Assembly: GCA_946402595.1 (NCBI GenBank)
Contig: CAMIWY010000082.1
Location: 1 to 6,596 of the forward strand
DNA from: an uncultured Clostridia bacterium
Lineage (GTDB): Bacteria > Bacillota > Clostridia > Peptostreptococcales > Anaerovoracaceae
Direction: 5' to 3'
DNA: 6,596 nt
Both the position numbers and the translations under genes were made by a program. This document shows positions 1 to 5,165 of this stretch, piece by piece (positions within the stretch are counted from its first letter, which is position 1; each line of letters starts with the position of its first letter). The notes under the pieces were generated by a model. That model saw nothing but the letters and a program-made list of their open reading frames with translations, was not told where the DNA came from and did not search any database.

Positions 1-1
1 A

Positions 2-262
2 GTATGGGAGAAGGCAGCTGAGCTCATAGGCTCGGATTATTATATTCTCCCAAGCAGTATCCATGAGGTCATACTTGTTCCTGATACTGCAAATATCAAT
101 GCGCAGGAACTCTGCGACATGGTAAAGCAGGCCAACAGAACTGTCGTAGAGCCTCATGATATTCTCTCGGACAATGTCTATCACTACGACAGGGACGAAC
201 GCAGGCTGGACAAGGTGGAGCCACAGCGTGACAAGGCTGACAGAGTAGCTGAAGCAAGGTAG
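2..262 (+). CDS. C-terminal part of a DUF5688-like protein (5' end outside window)
   Basis: An open frame enters from the left edge and runs 86 codons to TAG at 260-262. The visible part contains the segment YYILPSSIHEVILVPD, followed by a helix-like stretch (NAQELCDMVKQANRT), a DILSDNVYHYDR segment and a charged, Arg/Lys/Glu-rich tail. I recognise the 'LPSSIHE-ILVPD ... LSD-VY-YDR' ending as that of DUF5688 proteins, which are common in Lachnospiraceae and often carried on mobile elements; their biochemical role is unknown. No membrane segment or signal is seen in this part. It ends 37 nt before prgI on the same strand with no terminator between, so it is probably cotranscribed with the transfer genes. 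The family call rests on memory of the motif. The frame itself is secure. Confidence 0.72.
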   Translation, partial: VWEKAAELIGSDYYILPSSIHEVILVPDTANINAQELCDMVKQANRTVVEPHDILSDNVYHYDRDERRLDKVEPQRDKADRVAEAR

Positions 263-299
263 TAAATCGAAGATCCAGGGAGAAGGAGACTGAAAAATC

Positions 300-752
300 A
301 TGGAAGTAAGGATAAATCGAGAGATCCGTGATTACACGGAGTCTATGTTTTTCGGACTGTCGCTGAGACAGTTCTTTTTTTCTGTCCTGGCATGCGGCGT
401 AGCAGTTGGTATTTATCTTGGTCTCAATCCCATCCTCGGGACTGAGACCACCAGCTGGCTCTGTATAGTGGCTGCGTTTCCGTTTGCCGTGCTGGGATTC
501 CTTAAATACAACGGCATGACAGCGGAGAAGTTCATCGCTGCCTGGATCAAGTCGACATTCATGATCCCGAAGGTGCTTCTGTTCGGCAATACCAACTATT
601 ACTATGCGATGCTAGCGGATGAATTGCCGGAAAACGCCGGTAAGCGGAAATATCACCGGCGAGGCTCAAGGCACAAGAGGAATACAGTCCGGAAACAGAA
701 AGTTAAGAAGGTCAGGAAGAAAAAACGAAAGAAAGGAGCTGATGGCAATTGA
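300..752 (+). CDS. prgI: PrgI family (VirB3-like) conjugation membrane protein
   Basis: This 150-residue protein is predicted to be an inner component of the conjugative type IV secretion channel, sitting in the cytoplasmic membrane and partnering the VirB4 ATPase encoded next. It starts MEVRINREIRDYTES, a typical PrgI opening. Two hydrophobic segments follow, at about residues 24-42 and 52-69, separated by a short polar loop, then an amphipathic KFI-AWIKS region and an FGNTNYYYAML segment common in this family. The last 35 residues are extremely Lys/Arg-rich and probably cytoplasmic. The ATG is chosen because AAGGAG at 283-288 lies 11 nt upstream and the family N-terminus matches. The stop overlaps the next gene's TTG start by 4 nt (749-752), which suggests translational coupling. 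PrgI directly before VirB4 is the standard order in Gram-positive conjugative elements. Confidence 0.9.
   Translation: MEVRINREIRDYTESMFFGLSLRQFFFSVLACGVAVGIYLGLNPILGTETTSWLCIVAAFPFAVLGFLKYNGMTAEKFIAAWIKSTFMIPKVLLFGNTNYYYAMLADELPENAGKRKYHRRGSRHKRNTVRKQKVKKVRKKKRKKGADGN
732..738 (+). promoter_or_regulatory. Ribosome binding site that fixes the TTG start of virB4
   Basis: AAAGGAG lies within the last codons of prgI, 10 nt before TTG at 749. The nearer ATG at 742 is only 3 nt away and its frame closes within nine codons. In the virB4 frame a TGA at 740-742 blocks any earlier start, so TTG at 749 is the only start that keeps the family N-terminus. Confidence 0.7.
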
Positions 753-3229
753 TAAAAACACTTACTAATGTCCTCAAGCAGGACAAGGAGAAGTTTTCTG
801 TGCCAAGAAAGGTGCAGGACATCATTCCCGTCAGATCCATATGGCCTGACGGGGTTTTTATGACCGGGAAAAACAAGTTCAGCAAGATGTACCGCTTCAC
901 GGATATAAACTACGCAGTCGCATCCAGGGAAGACAAGGCGGGGATGTTCCTCGGCTATTCAGAACTTCTGAACTCGCTCGATTCCGGATGTACTGCCAAG
1001 ATCACCATCAATAACCGAAGGCTGAACATGCTGGATTTCGAAGACAGGATACTGCTTCGCATGATGGGTGATCCGCTCGATGTTTACCGCAAGGAATATA
1101 ACGACATGCTTACTGACAAGGCGACTGGCAGCAATGCGATCATCCAGGACAAGTATATTACCATCTCGGTCAATCGGAAGAATATCGAGGATGCCAGGCT
1201 GTACTTTGCCAGAATAGGTGCTGACCTTAGTGCTCATTTCTCAAGGCTCGGTTCAAAGTGTATAGAACTGAACTGCAATGACAGACTTCGCATCATCCAT
1301 GACTTTATGAGGACCGGCGAGGAGACTTCATTTCACTTCGATTTGAAGACTCAGATGAGGAAGGGCCATGACTTCCGTGACTATATCTGCCCGGATGTCT
1401 ATGAGAACAACAGCGACTATTTCAAAGTCGGAAATCGGTTTGGTCGCGTTTTGCTCCTCAGGGACTATGCATCATATATCTCCGATGACATGGTTGCGGA
1501 GATCACCGACCTCAGCAGGAACCTGATGCTCTCAATCGATGTCGTTCCTATACCTACCGACGAGGCGGTGAAGGAAGTCGAACAGAGACTGCTCGGCGTT
1601 GAGACAAACATCACCAACTGGCAGCGCAAGCAGAATATGAACAATAACTTCTCCGCTGTAGTCCCATATGACATGGAGCAGCAGAGAAAGGAAACCAAGG
1701 AGTTCCTTGATGATCTGACCACCAGAGACCAGAGGATGATGTTTGCGGTGCTCACACTGGTGCACACTGCTGACTCGAAGAAGCAGCTCGATAACGATAC
1801 GGAGGAGATTCTGACCATCGTCAGAAAGAGGCTCTGCCAGATGTCTGTGCTGAAGTATCAGCAGCTGGATGGACTCAAGACTGCGCTGCCGTTTGGTGTT
1901 CGCAGGATAGATGCGTTCAGAACCCTGACCACGGAATCACTTGCAGTATTCATGCCGTTTCGTGTTCAGGAGGTCTATGACAGTCATGGCATCTACTATG
2001 GCAACAATGTCATTTCCAAGAACATGATAATTGCCGACAGAAGGAGGCTCCTCAACGGCAATGCATTCATCCTGGGTGTATCCGGTGGAGGCAAATCTTT
2101 TATGGCTAAAAATGAGATAGTGAATCTGATGCTGGCGACGGATGCGGACATCATTATCGTCGATCCGGAGAGAGAATACTCGCATCTTGTACGAGCGCTT
2201 GGCGGCTCTGTCATTGAGATATCTGCAACATCTCATAACCACATCAATGCGATGGATATGTCCAGAGACTATGGCGAGACCGATCCGATCATAGAGAAGT
2301 CGCAGTTCCTGCAATCGCTCTGCGAGCAGATCGTAGCAGGGCACAAGTTCCAGAAAGGACAGCAGTCGATCATCGACCGCTGCACGGAGAACGTATACCG
2401 ATACTACAAGCAGGGCAACTATATGGGAACGCCTCCTACGCTTCAGGATTTCAGAGAGGAACTCCTGAGGCAGCCTGAACCAGAAGCCCACTCGCTGGCA
2501 CTTGAGCTTGAGCTCTTCACAAGAGGCTCACTCAACACCTTTGCGAAGCAGACCAATGTAGATACAAGTAACCGCCTGATCTGCTACGACATCCTTGAAC
2601 TCGGTGAGCAGCTGAGAGCTATCGGTATGCTCGTCATCCTCGATTCCATTCTCAACAGGATCACGCAGAACCGTCAGAGAGGAAAGCAGACATATATCTT
2701 TATAGATGAGATATATCTGCTGTTCATGCACGAGTATTCAGCACAGTTCCTATATAAGTTGTGGAAGAGAGTGCGTAAGTACGGAGCATTCTGTACTGGG
2801 ATCACTCAGAACGTCGCTGACCTGCTGCAGTCATACACTGCAAGGACGATGCTCTCCAACTCTGAGTTCATCGTTATGCTGAATCAGGCTGCAACTGACA
2901 GGATCGAACTGGCGAAGCTGCTGAATATTTCCAATGAGCAGCTGTCATATATTACGAATGTTGATGCCGGACACGGGCTCCTGAAAGTGGGAGCGAGTCT
3001 GGTGCCTTTCGAGAACAGGTTCCCGAAGGATACGAAGCTGTACCAACTCATGACAACCAAGGCAGGCGAGGGTTTCTTTGCAGGTCAGTCAGAGTCCGCA
3101 GGTTTTTCGTCAGACAAACCGCATGATTCTTCTGACAAGCAGGAAATACTCAGAAAGATCCAGGAAGTCGCAGGCAGCAGCGAGGAATTCGATGCGCTTG
3201 TGAGGAAGTTTATGGCCGGTAACGGATAG
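749..3229 (+). CDS. virB4: VirB4/TraE-type conjugation ATPase
   Basis: This 826-residue cytoplasmic ATPase of the VirB4 family is expected to power assembly and substrate passage of the conjugative type IV secretion channel at the membrane. The N-terminal part (about 1-400) fits the CagE/TrbE/VirB region, beginning with a VQDIIPVRSIWPDGVF segment typical of Gram-positive VirB4. The P-loop domain (about 430-770) shows Walker A GVSGGGKSF at 443-451 (Lys449, Ser450), a DPEREYS segment at 472-478, Walker B TYIFIDEIYLLF at 648-659 (Asp653, Glu654), and a GITQNVADLL motif at 684-693. Residues 780-800 are Ser/Asp-rich and look disordered, followed by a short C-terminal helix. Length is normal for the family and no key residue is missing. 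The start is TTG, overlapping prgI by 4 nt. A hairpin follows 9 nt after the stop. Confidence 0.95.
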   Translation: MIKTLTNVLKQDKEKFSVPRKVQDIIPVRSIWPDGVFMTGKNKFSKMYRFTDINYAVASREDKAGMFLGYSELLNSLDSGCTAKITINNRRLNMLDFEDRILLRMMGDPLDVYRKEYNDMLTDKATGSNAIIQDKYITISVNRKNIEDARLYFARIGADLSAHFSRLGSKCIELNCNDRLRIIHDFMRTGEETSFHFDLKTQMRKGHDFRDYICPDVYENNSDYFKVGNRFGRVLLLRDYASYISDDMVAEITDLSRNLMLSIDVVPIPTDEAVKEVEQRLLGVETNITNWQRKQNMNNNFSAVVPYDMEQQRKETKEFLDDLTTRDQRMMFAVLTLVHTADSKKQLDNDTEEILTIVRKRLCQMSVLKYQQLDGLKTALPFGVRRIDAFRTLTTESLAVFMPFRVQEVYDSHGIYYGNNVISKNMIIADRRRLLNGNAFILGVSGGGKSFMAKNEIVNLMLATDADIIIVDPEREYSHLVRALGGSVIEISATSHNHINAMDMSRDYGETDPIIEKSQFLQSLCEQIVAGHKFQKGQQSIIDRCTENVYRYYKQGNYMGTPPTLQDFREELLRQPEPEAHSLALELELFTRGSLNTFAKQTNVDTSNRLICYDILELGEQLRAIGMLVILDSILNRITQNRQRGKQTYIFIDEIYLLFMHEYSAQFLYKLWKRVRKYGAFCTGITQNVADLLQSYTARTMLSNSEFIVMLNQAATDRIELAKLLNISNEQLSYITNVDAGHGLLKVGASLVPFENRFPKDTKLYQLMTTKAGEGFFAGQSESAGFSSDKPHDSSDKQEILRKIQEVAGSSEEFDALVRKFMAGNG

Positions 3230-3238
3230 TCAGACAAT

Positions 3239-3258
3239 GAGGCAGAGCATTCTGCCTC
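3239..3258. other. Perfect 8-bp hairpin just after virB4, no U-tract
   Basis: GAGGCAGA and TCTGCCTC pair perfectly around a GCAT loop, beginning 9 nt after the virB4 stop. The sequence after it on the + strand is GCTACATC and then an A-run, so the T-run of a standard intrinsic terminator is absent. The minus strand also lacks a T-run after the stem. It may be a weak terminator, a pause site or a 3'-end stabiliser of the virB4 message. Confidence 0.5.
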
Positions 3259-3297
3259 GCTACATCAAAAAAACATGAAAAATACAAGATTAGCTTT

Positions 3298-3348
3298 CGG
3301 TCATTTCGTGTCGGATCTCGGTCAAAAAATGTCGGATCTCGGTCAAAA
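3298..3348. repeat. Phased 21-bp direct repeats (CGGTCA cores), possible IS21-type end
   Basis: The 19-mer TGTCGGATCTCGGTCAAAA occurs at 3309-3327 and again, identical, at 3330-3348. The core CGGTCA occurs three times, at 3298, 3319 and 3340, exactly 21 bp apart, about two helical turns. After the third copy the sequence continues TGACGG. Insertion sequences of the IS21 family carry several tandem transposase-binding repeats inside their ends, and this array resembles one such end on its own. No transposase gene or second end is present in the window. The alternative is a binding site for an element-encoded regulator, since a promoter lies about 40 bp downstream. The repeat is certain; its origin is inferred. 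Confidence 0.85.
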
Positions 3349-3385
3349 TGACGGTTTTTGGCGGTTTTCTTATGATCCGGAGCCC

Positions 3386-3414
3386 TTGAAATTCCAATGC
3401 GTTGCTGTTATATT
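3386..3414 (+). promoter_or_regulatory. Sigma-A type promoter for the 56-residue gene
   Basis: A -35 box TTGAAA (3386-3391, 5 of 6 to consensus) is followed by a 17-nt spacer and -10 box TATATT (3409-3414, 5 of 6), with TG one base upstream of the -10 (3406-3407), an extended -10 element. Transcription would start near 3420-3422, giving a leader of about 45 nt before the ATG at 3466. A CCCCGGGG palindrome at 3422-3429 sits at the predicted start point and could be an operator or simply GC-rich initial sequence. Confidence 0.6.
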
Positions 3415-3465
3415 GACCTTGCCCCGGGGAAGAATGCTATTGAGAAATAACAGGAGGGCAATAAT

Positions 3466-3636
3466 ATGAGTGCGATTCAAATCGACAATGGATATCTGAT
3501 AATCTATTCAGATGTAGAAAGGACAGATCGTGCCTGCGATATATCTTTTGATACGGAAAAAGAGGCTGAAGAAGCAATGGATCTGCTCGCTGAAGCATTG
3601 TGCGGAAGATGGCAGTCTGAAGAGCTTCTATCATAA
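3466..3636 (+). CDS. Small acidic protein of unknown function, 56 residues
   Basis: An ATG with an excellent AGGAGGG (3452-3458) 7 nt upstream opens a 56-codon frame ending in TAA at 3634-3636. I do not recognise the family. The protein starts MSAIQIDNGYLIIYSDVE, has a likely beta-beta-alpha layout (NGYLIIYSD, then ACDISFD, then the helix-like EKEAEEAMDLLAEALCGRW), and carries about 14 acidic against 4 basic residues. There is no signal peptide or membrane segment, so it is probably cytoplasmic. It has its own promoter upstream (3386-3414) and a strong terminator 34 nt after its stop, so it appears to be a monocistronic unit between virB4 and the CHAP gene. Possible roles include a regulator, a partner of a transfer protein or a nucleic-acid mimic; nothing in the sequence decides among them. 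Promoter, ribosome site and terminator together make a real gene likely. Confidence 0.68.
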   Translation: MSAIQIDNGYLIIYSDVERTDRACDISFDTEKEAEEAMDLLAEALCGRWQSEELLS

Positions 3637-3670
3637 AATGAAATAAACTAGATCAAATATGGAAATTATG

Positions 3671-3705
3671 CGGTCAGATGCAGAAATGTGTCTGGCCGTC
3701 TTTTT
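3671..3705 (+). terminator. Intrinsic terminator between the small gene and the CHAP gene
   Basis: A 12-bp stem from 3671 to 3698 closes on a GAAA tetraloop. The outer arms are CGGTCAGA and TCTGGCCG with one G-U pair, and the inner TGCA/TGTG adds two wobbles. TCTTTTT (3699-3705) follows immediately, giving a classic Rho-independent terminator for the + strand. It ends only 7 nt before the GGAGG of the CHAP gene, so that gene depends on read-through or on a promoter that I could not find. Confidence 0.8.
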
Positions 3706-3712
3706 GTATTAC

Positions 3713-3717
3713 GGAGG
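3713..3717 (+). promoter_or_regulatory. Ribosome binding site that sets the CHAP gene start
   Basis: GGAGG lies 6 nt before ATG at 3724. The same frame is open back to a GTG at 3688, but that GTG falls inside the terminator hairpin, has no ribosome site, and would add 12 residues (MSGRLFVLRRNV) encoded by the terminator itself. The ATG is therefore preferred. Confidence 0.8.
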
Positions 3718-3723
3718 AATGTA

Positions 3724-5034
3724 ATGGCAGATATAAAGACGAGAGATGTGACCAGAGGTAGCATAAAGACTCTGGACAGAGCCGCAAGCTCCATGCATCA
3801 CCTGAAAGAAGAGACTATAAAAGGCAAGTATATGGAATTTGGCCGGGGACAGGATGATCAGAACGGGGATTCATATGCTGAAAGCCGTGTCGAGCAATAT
3901 GCGGGTGACAGTGCTGCTTATACTTCAAGAGCCGGCATCGATATGCTTCTTCGTTCAAGAGAACAGGCTAATGGATATTCAGTAGAATTAGATTATGGCG
4001 GCGGTCCAAAACCGCCTGCATCACCTGATGCCGGTATTGGCAGTCAGGAACAGATCCAGAGAGCATTTAGGGAGCAGGGCGTTAAGGACATTCTTGAAAG
4101 ACGAAACAGATCCTGGATGGCTGATAGAGAAGTGGCTAGGACTGCTGAGGAAAGCACCTTTATGGGGCGGGTTCGCAATGCCTCGATAGGAAAGAGAGAT
4201 AGAGCGCAGAGCAGAGCCGTAGGCAGAATAACTAAAAGCAGCAATACAGTGCAAAAGAAGGGTGAACTGATACAGCGCAACAGAAAGGAACACGCTATCA
4301 AGAGGATTGTTGGCAGGAAAGAAACAGCCGGATATCCGATCCTTTCATTCTTCAGATATTCAGGAACAAATGGTAACAGTCGTAGGGCTAGAACTTTGTC
4401 CAGCTTCATCAAATTCATGTGGGAGAATGCGAAAACAGCGATAATGACACTCAGTGCCGGCGGCGCTGCCACAGTAATAATTCTGATATTATTTGTGTTC
4501 TTCACAATAGGCGCAATCAGCTTCAGCAATAACAGTCCGGATACAAGTATTACAGATTCGGAAGAGATGGAATACTTCATTCCGGATTTGGCAGGAAGTC
4601 CGACAAGAGAGGCAATCATAAAGGCAGCAGCAAGAGAGGTCGGTAATGTCGGAGGCGAGAAGTTCTGGCGGTGGTATGGATTTAATAGTCATGTCCATTG
4701 GTGCGCCTGCTTCACTTCATATATTGCAGCAGAGTGTGGTTGTATACAGTCTGGGGTTTGTCCAAAATCTGCTGTTGTTAGTGGGTGGATAGATTTTTAC
4801 AAGAAGCAGCATAGATGGGCTGGCAGAAACTATATCCCACATTCTGGTGATTTCATTATCTTTGATTGGGAAGGGGATGGAGAACCTGATCATATAGGGA
4901 TTGTTGAAGCATGCGATGGAAAAACGGTGCATACCATAGAGGGCAACAGCCGAGATGTCTGTAAGAGAAAAAGCTATTCCAGAGGATCGGGTATGATATA
5001 TGGATATGGTTGTCCAAACTATTCGGGGCTATAA
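3724..5034 (+). CDS. Membrane-anchored CHAP-domain peptidoglycan hydrolase of the conjugation module
   Basis: From the preferred ATG this is a 436-residue protein. The N-terminal 235 residues are hydrophilic and basic, start ADIKTRDVTRGSIKTLDRAA (a beginning I associate with CHAP proteins of gut Firmicute conjugative elements), and should be cytoplasmic. One membrane helix follows at about 239-265. The C-terminal domain (about 293-429) is outside the cell and fits CHAP: Cys327 in HWCACF is the likely nucleophile, His390 in DHIGIVE the base, and Glu406/Asn408 in TIEGN the third position. The domain would cleave cell-wall peptide or amide bonds so the secretion channel can cross the wall, the role of VirB1/Orf14-type proteins. 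No separate transglycosylase domain is seen. Seven cysteines lie in the outer domain, which is many. It follows virB4 after the intervening 56-residue gene and a terminator. No clear terminator follows it. Confidence 0.86.
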   Translation: MADIKTRDVTRGSIKTLDRAASSMHHLKEETIKGKYMEFGRGQDDQNGDSYAESRVEQYAGDSAAYTSRAGIDMLLRSREQANGYSVELDYGGGPKPPASPDAGIGSQEQIQRAFREQGVKDILERRNRSWMADREVARTAEESTFMGRVRNASIGKRDRAQSRAVGRITKSSNTVQKKGELIQRNRKEHAIKRIVGRKETAGYPILSFFRYSGTNGNSRRARTLSSFIKFMWENAKTAIMTLSAGGAATVIILILFVFFTIGAISFSNNSPDTSITDSEEMEYFIPDLAGSPTREAIIKAAAREVGNVGGEKFWRWYGFNSHVHWCACFTSYIAAECGCIQSGVCPKSAVVSGWIDFYKKQHRWAGRNYIPHSGDFIIFDWEGDGEPDHIGIVEACDGKTVHTIEGNSRDVCKRKSYSRGSGMIYGYGCPNYSGL

Positions 5035-5087
5035 ATACTTTTGGAAAAAACAAGGTATAAAGCTCTTATATGAGGATTTTATTGAAC

Positions 5088-5135
5088 CCTTTTAATTGTG
5101 GCAGGTGACTATGATGTGGTTTATAATTAAAAAGG
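5088..5135. repeat. Imperfect inverted repeat overlapping the hsdM promoter region
   Basis: CCTTTTAATT (5088-5097) is mirrored by AATTAAAAAGG (5125-5135), a 10-bp match with one extra A, separated by 27 nt. The right arm overlaps the TATAAT at 5122-5127. It could be a regulator binding site, or a weak, AT-rich RNA stem in the hsdM leader. The spacing and low GC make it a poor terminator for the preceding gene. Confidence 0.4.
5099..5127 (+). promoter_or_regulatory. Possible promoter for hsdM
   Basis: A perfect -10 hexamer TATAAT lies at 5122-5127. At 17-nt spacing the -35 position (5099-5104) reads TGGCAG, a poor match to TTGACA; TTGTGG at 5096 would need a 20-nt spacer. Transcription would start near 5134, about 32 nt before the ATG. 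The -10 is good and the -35 is weak, so activator dependence or low strength is possible. Confidence 0.4.
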
Positions 5136-5165
5136 ATTATTATGCATATAAGGAGGCTTGGAATA

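Noticed and set aside
1465..2491. Long minus-strand frames opposite virB4 (up to 184 codons)
   Set aside because: They lie wholly against a well-conserved ATPase, have no family features, and are shadows of its codon pattern.
3413..3440. Alternative promoter TTGACC with TGCTAT at 16-nt spacing
   Set aside because: The -10 matches at only three positions. The overlapping TTGAAA-17-TATATT with an extended TG is much better.
3275..3469. 64-codon + strand frame whose stop overlaps the ATG of the 56-residue gene
   Set aside because: It has no ribosome site, spans the repeat array (the 21-bp period simply reads as SDLGQ twice) and the promoter, and has low-complexity content. It is best explained as repeat DNA read by chance in an open frame.
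3688..3723. GTG start adding 12 residues to the CHAP protein
   Set aside because: The GTG and following codons are the terminator's 3' arm and U-tract, and there is no ribosome site. ATG at 3724 has GGAGG at ideal spacing and the family-like N-terminus.
4044..4619. 191-codon minus-strand frame opposite the CHAP gene
   Set aside because: It is the antisense of a real gene; its apparent hydrophobicity comes from the complement of charged and membrane codons, and no plausible ribosome site or neighbour supports it.
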